Program-made: the position numbers and the translations under genes
Part shown: piece by piece, positions 1 through 7,307 of the stretch
How the letters are laid out: each line of letters opens with the position of its first letter
How positions within the stretch are numbered: position 1 is the first letter of the stretch
DNA from: Acidimicrobiia bacterium
GTDB lineage: Bacteria > Actinomycetota > Acidimicrobiia > Acidimicrobiales > Ilumatobacteraceae
Assembly: GCA_013811855.1 (NCBI GenBank)
Contig: JACCUL010000278.1
Coordinates: 1 to 12,492, forward strand
Reading direction: 5' to 3'
DNA length: 12,492 nt
Notes under the pieces: model-generated
Told to the model about the DNA's origin: nothing
The model's input: only the letters and a program-made list of their open reading frames with translations
Databases searched by the model: none

Positions 1-529
1 CCCGCCAGTACTCACCCCCGGCGCGGTCGAGCAGCTCCTCGTCGACGAGGTACCGGCGCAGCGCGGCGACGTCGGGATGGCGTCGCTCCAGGATCGCGTT
101 CACCCGCGCCTCGGGGTACCGCCGGCCCGGCTCGAACTCCCGTGCGACCCAGTCGAGCACGATGCGCCGCTTGGCCCGGTTCGTCGGGATCGACACCAGC
201 CGTCCAGCGTGCACGAACGCGTCGAGGATCTTCCGCCGTTCGGCCGGCTCGCCGGCGTGCTCCGTGCTCGGTGGCCTGGCCAGGGCGACGCGGGCCGCCC
301 GTTGGAAGGCCAGCCCGAGCACGGCGAACCCACCGTCGGCGGCGGCGACGACGAGCCCGCCGTCCACCAGGCGGGCCAGTGCTCGTCCCACCCGGTCGAC
401 GGGCAGGACGGCGTCACGGGCGACGTCATCGAGCGACAACGCACCGAGCGTGAGCGCGGCGAACACGCGTCGGCGGTCGTCGTCGGCGAGCAGACCGGCG
501 AGCGTGGCGGCGTCGAGCTCGCCGGCCAT
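1..529 (-). CDS. Winged-helix/DUF2087 domain protein, probable transcriptional regulator (3' end outside window)
   Basis: 176 codons are visible from ATG at 529; no stop is reached before the window edge. Residues about 1-85 look like an ArsR-type winged helix (LADDDRRRVFAALTLGALSL, then VGRALARLVDGGLV as a recognition-helix/wing region). Residues about 95-176 match DUF2087: RKILDAFVHAGRLVSIP, then FEPGRRYPEARVNAIL, LRRYLVDEELLDR and a final GGEYWR. That family usually ends just after this motif, so only a short tail is probably missing. The start lies 10 nt downstream of the preceding dehydrogenase stop, which implies co-transcription and perhaps translational coupling; I see no strong Shine-Dalgarno. 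Known: DUF2087 is often fused to DNA-binding domains and its own function is undefined. Inference: it may regulate the polyamine block it terminates. The family call is confident; the regulatory role is not. Confidence 0.85.
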   Translation of the reverse strand, partial: MAGELDAATLAGLLADDDRRRVFAALTLGALSLDDVARDAVLPVDRVGRALARLVDGGLVVAAADGGFAVLGLAFQRAARVALARPPSTEHAGEPAERRKILDAFVHAGRLVSIPTNRAKRRIVLDWVAREFEPGRRYPEARVNAILERRHPDVAALRRYLVDEELLDRAGGEYWR

Positions 530-539
530 GGGACCGCCG

Positions 540-1463
540 TCAGTAGCCGGCTTCGGCGTCGACGAGCCCGATCAGCGCTTCGTCGGCGGCGAAGCGCCGC
601 ACGTTGGCCGTGATCCGCTCGGCCAGCAGCGGCACCGCCATCTCCGGCGTGTTGCCGACGTGCGGCGTCAACAGGCAGTTCGGCATCGACCACAGCGGGT
701 GCCCGTCGGGCAGGGGTTCGGGGTCAGTGACGTCGAGCCCGGCCCCGCCGATGACGCCGTCGCGCAGCGCGTCGACGAGATCGTCGGTGACGACATGGCG
801 TCCCCTCGCCACGTTGACGAGCCAGGCGTGCGGCTCCATCAGCGCCAGCTCGTCGGCGGCGATCAGCCCCTCCGTGTCCGGCGTCAGCGCCAGCGCCAGC
901 ATGACCAGGTCGGCGCCCGGCAACGAGTCGGCGTAGCGGTCGGCCTCGAGCACGTCGTCGACGCCGTCCAGGTAGCCGACGGTGCGGCGCACGACGGTGA
1001 CGTGGCAGTCGAACGGCCCCAGCAGCCGGACCAGGGACTCGGTGACGCCTCCGCCGCCCAGGATCGTGACCCGCGCGCCGTGCAGGTTGGTGCCCTGCGG
1101 CCGGCCCCACGTGGTGGCCCGGGCGTACGTCCCGAGGCCGCGCAGCCCGGCCAGCGCCAGCGAAAGGGCCAACTCGGCGACCGGCTCGGCGTACACGCCC
1201 TTGCCGCACGTCCATGTGCGCTCGCGGTCGACAAGGTGGACGAAGTTCTCGATGCCGGCGAACGGCAACTGCACCCAGCGGGCCTCGGGGGCGCCGTCGA
1301 GGGTACGGGCCAACGTCTCGGGGTGGCGCGGGTCGGCCCACACGATGCCTTCGGCCTCGGTAACCGGCACCACGTGGCCGCCCCCATCGGTGATCGCGTC
1401 GGCCATCCACCCGGGAGCGCCCTCCGGGGCCAGGGCGATCCGCGGCGGGGTCGCACTTCGCAT
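540..1463 (-). CDS. D-isomer-specific 2-hydroxyacid dehydrogenase family protein
   Basis: 307 aa, normal family length. The expected NAD(P)-dependent reaction interconverts a 2-hydroxyacid and a 2-oxoacid in the cytoplasm; the substrate cannot be read from sequence. Visible motifs are the substrate-side VQLPFAGIENF (64-74), the Rossmann loop ILGGGGVTESL (134-144), and the catalytic triad Arg220 (VNVARG), Glu249 (DVTDPEP) and His268 (LTPHVGN). The Rossmann loop is odd: the third glycine of GxGxxG is Thr141. The strand-2 end reads VVRRT (157-161), where an acidic residue would favour NAD, so NADP use is possible. ATG at 1463 lies 13 nt after the potC-like stop and the next gene begins 10 nt after this one ends, so it sits inside the transport operon. 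No good Shine-Dalgarno is visible. Glyoxylate/hydroxypyruvate reductase or a SerA-like paralogue are alternatives. Confidence 0.88.
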   Translation of the reverse strand: MRSATPPRIALAPEGAPGWMADAITDGGGHVVPVTEAEGIVWADPRHPETLARTLDGAPEARWVQLPFAGIENFVHLVDRERTWTCGKGVYAEPVAELALSLALAGLRGLGTYARATTWGRPQGTNLHGARVTILGGGGVTESLVRLLGPFDCHVTVVRRTVGYLDGVDDVLEADRYADSLPGADLVMLALALTPDTEGLIAADELALMEPHAWLVNVARGRHVVTDDLVDALRDGVIGGAGLDVTDPEPLPDGHPLWSMPNCLLTPHVGNTPEMAVPLLAERITANVRRFAADEALIGLVDAEAGY

Positions 1464-1476
1464 GGCGGGGGCGACG

Positions 1477-2289
1477 CTATCGGGACGTAGGACGGCGACT
1501 TGACGAACGGATGACGCCGATGAGCAACACGGACACGCTGGCGACGAGGATGATCGTGGCCAGCACGTTGGCCTGGGGCGGGAACTGCACCCGGAAGCTG
1601 CCGTTGATGTACAAGGGGAACGTGCTTAGCGACCCGGCGTTGAACAGCGTGACGATGAAGTCGTCGATGGACAGGGCGAACGAGAGCAGGGCGGCGGCGA
1701 GGATCCCTGGCAGGATCAACGGGAACGTGACCTTCCAGAACGTGCGCACCGGCGAGGCGCCCAGATCCTGCGCCGCTTGCTCGAGCGTCCAGTCGAAACC
1801 TCGCACCCGGGCCCGCACCGTGAGGGCGACGAAGCTGACCTGAAACATGATGTGGGCAATGACCACGGTCGTGAAGCCCCGGGTCACGTCCCAGTCGAGG
1901 AACAACGTGGCCAGCGAGGAGCCGAGGACGATCTCCGGGGTGGTCAAGGGCAGCACGAGAAAGAGGTTGAAGCCGCCTGATCCCCTGAACGAGTAACGCG
2001 AGAGGGCGACGGCGATCATCGAGCCGAGCACGGTCGCGAGAGCAGTCGAGATGGCGGCGATCTTCAGGCTCTGCACGAAGGCGTCGGTCAACCCCTCATT
2101 CTTGAACGGGGCAGACCAGTTGTCGAGAGTGAAGTCCTGCCAGACGATGTTGTACCGGCCCTTGGGCTGGTTGAACGAGAACCAGACGATCCAGGCGATC
2201 GGGATGAACAGATAGACCAGCACGATGGCGGCGTAGACGTTGAGCCCCCACCGGGCCGCCGCACCCCGCGCTGACGTGGGGCCGCTCAT
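1477..2289 (-). CDS. potC: Polyamine-type ABC transporter permease, PotC family
   Basis: 270 aa inner-membrane permease, partner of the PotB-like permease. Six hydrophobic segments at about 17-37, 73-95, 107-129, 137-158, 192-212 and 241-261 give the usual six-helix fold. The cytoplasmic ATPase-docking EAA loop is at about 169-196 (LEQAAQDLGASPVRTFWKV, then FPLILPG). It is followed by SFALSIDDFIVTLF, a segment typical of PotC/PotI proteins. Its ATG overlaps the stop of the upstream permease as ATGA (2286-2289), a classic sign of translational coupling with 1:1 stoichiometry. The next gene begins 13 nt after its TAG stop. Family membership is strong; the exact substrate (putrescine, spermidine or a related opine-like cation) is inferred from the neighbouring aldehyde dehydrogenase. 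Confidence 0.93.
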   Translation of the reverse strand: MSGPTSARGAAARWGLNVYAAIVLVYLFIPIAWIVWFSFNQPKGRYNIVWQDFTLDNWSAPFKNEGLTDAFVQSLKIAAISTALATVLGSMIAVALSRYSFRGSGGFNLFLVLPLTTPEIVLGSSLATLFLDWDVTRGFTTVVIAHIMFQVSFVALTVRARVRGFDWTLEQAAQDLGASPVRTFWKVTFPLILPGILAAALLSFALSIDDFIVTLFNAGSLSTFPLYINGSFRVQFPPQANVLATIILVASVSVLLIGVIRSSSRRPTSR

Positions 2290-3359
2290 GACAGTTCTTC
2301 GGTCCCCAGGAGCTTGGTGTAGCCGAGCACGGCGACGGCGATGATCGCCATCAGCACGAACGACATCGCCGACGCCAGTGGGGTGTTGTTCTGCACGAGG
2401 AACTGATCCTGGATCGAGTTGCCGACCATCGTCGTGTTCGGGTTGCCGAGGTACTCGGCGTTGATGAAGTCACCGGCCGCCGGGATGAACGTGAGCAGGG
2501 TACCGGCGAACACGCCCGGGATCGACAGGGGCAGCACGACCTTGCGGAAGGCGGCGCCGGCCGTTGAGTAGAGATCCTTCGCCGCATCGACCAGCGCCGG
2601 ATCGATCTTTTCCAGACTCACGTAGATGGGCAAGATCATGAAGGGCAAGAAGTTGTAGGTGAGGCCGCCGATCACCGCTGCCGGTGTGTTGATCAGGCGT
2701 CCGTTGTCCATGATCCCGACGGCTTCGAACAGCCCGCTGAGCCGCAACCCGTCGATCGTGCCGACGATCGGCCCGCTGTCGGCCAGCAAGCTCGACCACG
2801 CGATCGTGCGAATCAGGTAGGACGTGAAGAACGGGACCACGACGAGCCCGAGCAGCACGTTGCGCCAGCGCCCACCGCGGAAGGCGATCACGTACGCCAA
2901 TGGGTAGCCGATGACGATGCACAGCACGGTGGCGATGGCCGCGTAGAGGAAGCCCCGGCCGAACTGTGCACCGAAGTCGGTGAAGGCGTCCGCGTAGTTG
3001 CCGAAGTTCCAATCGAACTCAGCATCGACGGCGAAGCGGCTGGGCAGCGTTGACAGCGAGGTGCGCAGCAGGGTGAACAGCGGCACCAGGTAGAACAGCG
3101 TCAGCCACAGCATCCCCGGCTTCAACAACCCGTACGGAGCCAGCCGCCGCCGGGTCTCAGGACCCCCCGCAACCGCAATGACGACGAGCCCAACGACGAC
3201 GGCGACCAGCAACGCCGTGGCAAGCGCGGCCAGTGACCCGGTGAGCAGCCGCATGCCGATCGCCGCGATCAGCGCGCCGGCCAACAAGAGCGCGCCGAGA
3301 CCGATCAGATCGGCTCGCCGGGTGGCGGGCCGACCGGGGCGGACGTGGGCGGTGGCCAC
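2286..3359 (-). CDS. potB: Polyamine-type ABC transporter permease, PotB family, with N-terminal extension
   Basis: 357 aa from GTG at 3359, chosen because it lies 7 nt after the potD stop. The frame is open upstream to 3527, but that stretch is Ser/Arg-rich antiframe of potD. The permease core starts near residue 79 (LKPGMLWLTLFYLVPLFTLL) and ends with a docking loop at DAAKDLYSTAGAAFRKV followed by VLPLSIPG; the usual EAA-loop glycine is Tyr here, which I believe recurs in actinobacterial relatives. The segment FIPAAGDFINAEYLG after it is typical of PotB/PotH. Unusually, residues 17-39 and 43-65 form two extra hydrophobic segments before the normal first helix, making the protein about 60-80 residues longer than a standard PotB. 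It pairs with the PotC-like permease through the 4-bp stop/start overlap. A later internal start would remove the extension but leaves a poorer fit to the potD spacing. Confidence 0.92.
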   Translation of the reverse strand: MATAHVRPGRPATRRADLIGLGALLLAGALIAAIGMRLLTGSLAALATALLVAVVVGLVVIAVAGGPETRRRLAPYGLLKPGMLWLTLFYLVPLFTLLRTSLSTLPSRFAVDAEFDWNFGNYADAFTDFGAQFGRGFLYAAIATVLCIVIGYPLAYVIAFRGGRWRNVLLGLVVVPFFTSYLIRTIAWSSLLADSGPIVGTIDGLRLSGLFEAVGIMDNGRLINTPAAVIGGLTYNFLPFMILPIYVSLEKIDPALVDAAKDLYSTAGAAFRKVVLPLSIPGVFAGTLLTFIPAAGDFINAEYLGNPNTTMVGNSIQDQFLVQNNTPLASAMSFVLMAIIAVAVLGYTKLLGTEELS

Positions 3360-3366
3360 GACCGAC

Positions 3367-4620
3367 TCAGGCGCCGACGATGTCCGAGAAAGCCGCGTCG
3401 AACTGCGCCTCGACGTCTTCAGGCAGGTTGGCGAAGGCGTGGAGCTGTTCGAGCGTCGAGTCGTCGGGGAAGAGCAACGGGCTCTCGGCCAGCTCGGCAT
3501 CGAGCTTGGCCACCTCGTCTCGCACACCGGACACCGGGGACACGTACTGCACCCAGACGGTCAGCTGGGCCGCCTGCACCGGGTCGTACACGAAGTCCAT
3601 CCACTTCGCCACGGCGTCACGATTCTCGGCTCCCTTCGGCATGACCATCGTGTCGGCCCAGCTGATGCCGCCGTCTTCGGGGATGACGAACTTCACGGCC
3701 GGGTTGTCCAGCGACAGCTGGACGACGTCACCGGACCAACCGATGCACGCGGCGAAGTTCCCGGTGGACAGGTCATCGAGGTAGTCGTTGCCGGTGAACG
3801 CCCGGATCTGGCCGTCGGACTTGGCCGCGGCCAGCTTGTCGAAGGCCGCGGCCGCTTCGTCGAAGGTCTTGACGGTCGACGGGTCGACTCCCAGGCTGAG
3901 CAGGATCAGCCCCACGGTGTCACGCATCTCGGTGAGCATGCCGATCTTGCCGTTGAACGCGGGGTCGAACAGGTCCTCGACGCTCTTCAGTTCGCGCCCG
4001 GTGGCATCCAGGTTGTAGGCGATCCCCGTGATCCCGGTCTGCCATGGCAGCGAGTACTCACCCGTCGGGTCCCAGGCCGGATTCACGAGATCGGATCGCA
4101 AGTTGGCGGCGTTGGGCACCTGGTCGAGGGGAAGTTTATCGACCCAGCCAAGGGTGATCAGCCGGCCGGCCAGCCACGAGGTGGGGGCGATGATGTCGGG
4201 ATCGATCGTCTTGCCCGTGCCGAGCAGCGGCTGGATCAACGCGAAGTACTCGTTGTTGTCGTTGAAGGCTTCCGTGTACTTCATCTGGACGCCGGTGGCC
4301 TCCATGAAACGATCGACCGTTCCCAAAGCGCCGTCCTCGGTCAGATCGATGTACTCCGGCCAGTTCTCGAAGAACAGCCTCGACTCGCCGCCCCCGTCGG
4401 TCGTGCCCGGGGCAGTGCCGCTGCTCGTGACCGGGGTCGTGCCGTTGCTCGTGCTCGCCGATGTTCCGCTGCTGGTGCTGGGCGTCGTGCCGCCGGCGGC
4501 GGTGCCGTCCGACGCCTCGTCATCGTCGCCGCACGCGGCGAGGATCGCCGGCAGCGTCAGACCGGCCGCACCGAGCACGCCGGTGCGCCGGATGAACTGG
4601 CGCCTGGTAACTGGTGACAT
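3367..4620 (-). CDS. potD: Polyamine-type ABC transporter substrate-binding lipoprotein, PotD/PotF family
   Basis: 417 aa. The ATG at 4620 is fixed by a good Shine-Dalgarno (GAAGGGA, 7 nt upstream). The N-terminus carries a twin-arginine signal (TRRQFIRR, 5-12), a hydrophobic stretch and a lipobox ending ILAAC with Cys30, so it should be exported folded by Tat and lipid-anchored outside the membrane. Residues about 36-78 are a Ser/Thr/Gly linker built on an 8-residue repeat. The binding domain begins FFENWPEYI (83-91), the PotD/PotF hallmark. Later motifs are YSLPWQTGITGIAYN (189-203), CIGWSGDVVQL (292-302) and GISWADTMVMP (318-328). By eye, Trp321 and Asp323 align with ligand-binding Trp255/Asp257 of E. 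coli PotD, supporting a polyamine ligand. The gene lies 43 nt after potA and 7 nt before potB. The ligand (putrescine versus spermidine) is not determined by these motifs. Confidence 0.94.
   Translation of the reverse strand: MSPVTRRQFIRRTGVLGAAGLTLPAILAACGDDDEASDGTAAGGTTPSTSSGTSASTSNGTTPVTSSGTAPGTTDGGGESRLFFENWPEYIDLTEDGALGTVDRFMEATGVQMKYTEAFNDNNEYFALIQPLLGTGKTIDPDIIAPTSWLAGRLITLGWVDKLPLDQVPNAANLRSDLVNPAWDPTGEYSLPWQTGITGIAYNLDATGRELKSVEDLFDPAFNGKIGMLTEMRDTVGLILLSLGVDPSTVKTFDEAAAAFDKLAAAKSDGQIRAFTGNDYLDDLSTGNFAACIGWSGDVVQLSLDNPAVKFVIPEDGGISWADTMVMPKGAENRDAVAKWMDFVYDPVQAAQLTVWVQYVSPVSGVRDEVAKLDAELAESPLLFPDDSTLEQLHAFANLPEDVEAQFDAAFSDIVGA
4415..4486. repeat. Three tandem 24-bp repeats inside the potD linker
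   Basis: Three head-to-tail 24-bp copies at 4415-4438, 4439-4462 and 4463-4486 share a GTGCCGCTGCTCGTG-like first half; a partial fourth begins at 4487. The period is a multiple of three, so the copies encode the 8-residue units TPSTSSGT, SASTSNGT and TPVTSSGT, followed by APGTT, in the tether between the lipid anchor and the ligand-binding domain. Copy number could vary between strains without breaking the frame. Confidence 0.85.
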
Positions 4621-4663
4621 CGCTTCGTCCCTTCGAGTAGTCACGCTGCTGATGGCGTGGGCG
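4621..4663 (-). promoter_or_regulatory. potA-potD spacer with potD Shine-Dalgarno and small hairpin
   Basis: The 43-nt spacer carries the potD ribosome-binding site GAAGGGA at 4628-4634 (minus strand), 7 nt from the ATG at 4620. Upstream of it CACGC (4642-4646) can pair with GCGTG (4655-4659) across an 8-nt loop. Such spacer hairpins sometimes tune the level of binding protein against ATPase; here that is only a possibility. Confidence 0.5.
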
Positions 4664-5812
4664 TCAGAGCGTCGCCTCCACCTGGTCGACGTCGGTGGAG
4701 GTGGCGCCCGGTCGGGCCGGCCATCCGGCGAGAAGGTACGCCGCCTCGGGATTCCAGGCAAGGTGGACCGTCGACCCCGGGTGCAAGAACGGGAGGTCGT
4801 CGTCGGGATCGACGAGCGTGACGACCTCCGTACCGTCGGCCAGGATGAGTTGGAGCCGGGCCGACGCGCCCTGGAAGATGACGTCGCGAATCGTCCCCTC
4901 CAGGCTGCGCCCCTCGTCACCTGCCGCGGTCCTCACCTGTAGCCGTTCCGGACGGATCATGATCGATGCGGGGGCGCCGCGATCGGGAGGCCGTACGCCC
5001 GCCGCGCGTACCGTGACGCCGCACTCCAACTCGACGACCGTGGCATCGCCGTCTCGTCCGGCGACCGTCCCGGGGAGCAGGTTCGCCGAGCCGATGAACC
5101 CGGCCACGAAGAGTGATGCCGGTCGGTTGTAGATCTCCTCCGGGCTGCCGATCTGCTCGACCACGCCCTCGGACATCACCGCGATGCGGTCGCTCATCGT
5201 CAGCGCCTCACCCTGATCGTGGGTGACGAACACGAACGTGATGCCTACCTCGCGCTGGATGCGCTTGAGCTCGAGTTGCATCGCCTCGCGCAGCTTCAGG
5301 TCGAGGGCAGCCAGCGGCTCATCGAGGAGCAGCGCGCTCGGGTAGTTCACCAGCGCCCTCGCGAGGGCGACGCGCTGCTGCTGACCGCCCGAGAGTTGGG
5401 CCGGCTTGCGGTCGATGAACTCGGTGAGCCGCACGATGTCGAGGATCTGGCGGACCTGCGACTGGTACTCCCGCTTCGGGACGTGCTTGCTTCGTGGCCC
5501 GAACGCCACGTTCTCGGCCACCGTCATGTGGGGGAAGAGGGCGTACTGCTGGAAGACGGTGTTGACGTTGCGTTTGTACGGTGGCACCCGGCTGACGTCC
5601 GTACCTTCCAGCAGGATGCGACCGGCCGTCGGTTGCTCGAAGCCGGCGATGATCTTGAGCGTCGTCGTCTTTCCGCAGCCGGACGGACCGAGCATGGCGA
5701 AGAACTCGCCGCGGCCGACGGAGAAGTCGGCCCGGTGGACCGCGACGAAGTCGCCGTACTGCTTGCGCACGCCCTCGAGTGCGACGACGACGTCTCCCGA
5801 GTTGTTGTCCAT
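4664..5812 (-). CDS. potA: Polyamine-type ABC transporter ATP-binding protein, PotA family
   Basis: 382 aa from ATG 5812. The ATPase domain has Walker A GPSGCGKTT (42-50), Q-loop Gln88 in VFQQYALFPH, signature LSGGQQQRVALARA (140-153), Walker B LLLDEP (161-166) and switch His198 in FVTHDQGEAL. A TOBE-type regulatory domain occupies about 240-365, as in PotA/FbpC proteins; VFVAGFIG-like linkage is seen as LFVAGFIGSANLL (234-246). It powers the PotBC-like permeases from the cytoplasmic face. The start was chosen because GGAGGAG lies 11 nt upstream (5824-5830). An in-frame ATG at 5854 would add 14 residues (MELTLRPNGGAERA), has no Shine-Dalgarno, and lies about where transcription should begin from the promoter at 5863-5890, so leaderless initiation there cannot be excluded. 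Spacing to patD is 67 nt, and 43 nt to potD. Confidence 0.94.
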   Translation of the reverse strand: MDNNSGDVVVALEGVRKQYGDFVAVHRADFSVGRGEFFAMLGPSGCGKTTTLKIIAGFEQPTAGRILLEGTDVSRVPPYKRNVNTVFQQYALFPHMTVAENVAFGPRSKHVPKREYQSQVRQILDIVRLTEFIDRKPAQLSGGQQQRVALARALVNYPSALLLDEPLAALDLKLREAMQLELKRIQREVGITFVFVTHDQGEALTMSDRIAVMSEGVVEQIGSPEEIYNRPASLFVAGFIGSANLLPGTVAGRDGDATVVELECGVTVRAAGVRPPDRGAPASIMIRPERLQVRTAAGDEGRSLEGTIRDVIFQGASARLQLILADGTEVVTLVDPDDDLPFLHPGSTVHLAWNPEAAYLLAGWPARPGATSTDVDQVEATL

Positions 5813-5862
5813 GGCGCGCTCAGCTCCTCCGTTCGGACGCAAGGTCAACTCCATGGCGCCGC

Positions 5863-5890
5863 AGACTAGGTTGCAACACTCAGGAGTCCA
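5863..5890 (-). promoter_or_regulatory. Probable promoter upstream of potA, with GTTGCAAC palindrome in the spacer
   Basis: On the minus strand TGGACT (5890-5885, 4 of 6 matches to TTGACA) is separated by 16 bp from TAGTCT (5868-5863, a TAnnnT -10 box). A perfect 8-bp palindrome GTTGCAAC (5870-5877) fills the spacer right beside the -10 box, where a repressor would block polymerase. The predicted transcription start is near 5854-5856, giving a leader of about 43 nt with a GGAGGAG site ahead of the ATG at 5812. The -35 element lies within the last codons of patD, so potABCD may be transcribed both from here and by read-through from patD. Confidence 0.5.
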
Positions 5891-7307
5891 GGTTGGCCAT
5901 CACGTGCTTGATCCGCGTGTAGTCCTCGAACCCGTACGACGACAGGTCCTTGCCGTAGCCCGAGCGCTTGAAGCCGCCGTGGGGCATCTCGGCCACCAGC
6001 GGGATGTGGGTGTTGATCCACACGCATCCGAAGTCGAGGCGCTTGGCCATCCGCATGGCCCGGCCGAAGTCCTTGGTCCACACGCTCGACGCCAGCCCGT
6101 ACTGGACGCCGTTGGCCCAGCGCAACGCCTCGTCCTCGTCGCTGAAGCGCTGCACCGTGATGACCGGTCCGAAGATCTCGTCCTGGATCATCTCGTCGTC
6201 CTGGAGGAGGTCGGCGACGACGGTCGGTTCGTAGAAGTACCCGGTGTCGCCCTGACGGTGACCGCCCGTCACGACGCGGGCATGGTCGGGAGCGCGCTCG
6301 ACGAAGCCGGTGACCCGCTCGAGCTGCGACGGGTTGTTGACCGGCCCGTACAGCACGTCCTCGTCGTCGGGCTGGCCGGTCTTCGTGCCCTTGGCCGCCT
6401 CGGCGAGTGCGTCGACGAAGTCGCCGTAGACGCTCGGGCCGGCGAGCACGCGCGTCGCCGCCGTGCAGTCCTGGCCGGCGTTGAAGTAGCCGGCCACCGA
6501 GATGCCCTCGACCGCGGCCTCGACGTCGGCGTCGTCGAACACGACGACCGGCGCCTTGCCGCCGAGCTCCAGGTGTACCCGCTTGAGGTCCTTGGACGCC
6601 GAGCTGGCGACCTCCATGCCGGCGCGGATGGAGCCTGTGATCGAGACCATCGCCGGGATCTCGTGGTCGATCATCGCCCGGCCCGTGTCGCGGTCGCCGC
6701 AGACGACGTTGAAGACGCCGGGCGGCAGGAACTCGGCGGCGATCTCGGCCAGCATGGTCGTGCTCGCCGGGGTGGTGTCGCTCGGCTTGAGCACGACGGT
6801 GTTGCCGGCGGCGATGGCGGGGGCGAACTTCCACGTGGCCATCATCATCGGGTAGTTCCACGGGGCGACCTGGGCGCACACGCCGATCGGTTCGCGCCGG
6901 ACGATCGAGGTCATGTTGGCCATGTACTCGCCGGCGCTCTTGCCCTCCAGGTGCCGGGCCGCGGTGGCGAAGAAGCGGATCTGGTCGACCATCGGCGGGA
7001 TCTCCTCCGAGCGGGTCAGGCCGATCGGCTTGCCCGTGTTCTCGACCTCGGCGGCGATCAGCTCGTCGGCGCGCGCCTCGACGGCGTCGGCGATGCGGAA
7101 AAGGGCCAGCGACCGCTCCGCAGGCGTGGCGTCGCGCCAGCCGTCGAAGGCGGTAGCCGCTGCCCGCATCGCCGCATCGACGTCGGCGTCGCCCGAGAGC
7201 GTCGCCTCGCCGTACTTCTCGCCGGTGACCGGGTTGACGACGGCGGTCGTGGCGCCGTCGCCGGCGTCCACCTTTCGCCCGTTGACGAAGTTCTGGAAGG
7301 CCTGCAT
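5880..7307 (-). CDS. patD: Gamma-aminobutyraldehyde dehydrogenase (PatD/Prr-like ALDH)
   Basis: 475 aa, the same size as E. coli PatD (474). It should oxidise 4-aminobutanal to 4-aminobutanoate (GABA) with NAD, the second step of putrescine breakdown, in the cytoplasm. Aldehyde dehydrogenase residues are all present: Asn151 (VAPWNYP), Glu247 (LELGGKAP) and nucleophile Cys281 (NAGQDCTAA). Segments I recall as close to E. coli PatD include EIPPMVDQIRFFA (102-114), SITGSI (222-227), VVFDDADVEAAVEGI (255-269) and the C-terminal EMPHGGFKRSGYGKDLSSYG, which points to aminobutanal rather than betaine aldehyde. ATG at 7307 diverges from ald with 34 bp between starts and no Shine-Dalgarno; a -10-like TACAAC ends 6 nt before the ATG. 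It heads the potABCD block, tying uptake to catabolism. Alternative: another omega-aminoaldehyde dehydrogenase of the same clade. Confidence 0.92.
   Translation of the reverse strand: MQAFQNFVNGRKVDAGDGATTAVVNPVTGEKYGEATLSGDADVDAAMRAAATAFDGWRDATPAERSLALFRIADAVEARADELIAAEVENTGKPIGLTRSEEIPPMVDQIRFFATAARHLEGKSAGEYMANMTSIVRREPIGVCAQVAPWNYPMMMATWKFAPAIAAGNTVVLKPSDTTPASTTMLAEIAAEFLPPGVFNVVCGDRDTGRAMIDHEIPAMVSITGSIRAGMEVASSASKDLKRVHLELGGKAPVVVFDDADVEAAVEGISVAGYFNAGQDCTAATRVLAGPSVYGDFVDALAEAAKGTKTGQPDDEDVLYGPVNNPSQLERVTGFVERAPDHARVVTGGHRQGDTGYFYEPTVVADLLQDDEMIQDEIFGPVITVQRFSDEDEALRWANGVQYGLASSVWTKDFGRAMRMAKRLDFGCVWINTHIPLVAEMPHGGFKRSGYGKDLSSYGFEDYTRIKHVMANLDS

Noticed and set aside
162..1490. A 442-codon plus-strand open frame opposite the dehydrogenase and DUF2087 genes
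   Set aside because: It is antisense to two genes with conserved catalytic or domain motifs, and its own translation has none.
3360..3527. An N-terminal extension of potB to an ATG at 3527
   Set aside because: The added 56 residues are a Ser/Arg/Pro-rich out-of-frame reading of the potD 3' end; the GTG at 3359 fits operon spacing.
3178..4617. A 479-codon plus-strand open frame opposite potB and potD
   Set aside because: It is a shadow of the minus-strand transport genes, with no ribosome-binding context or family resemblance.
4621..4920. An N-terminal extension of potD to an upstream ATG at 4920
   Set aside because: It would overlap the potA 3' end, lacks a signal-like sequence, and the Tat lipoprotein signal with a good Shine-Dalgarno sits at 4620.
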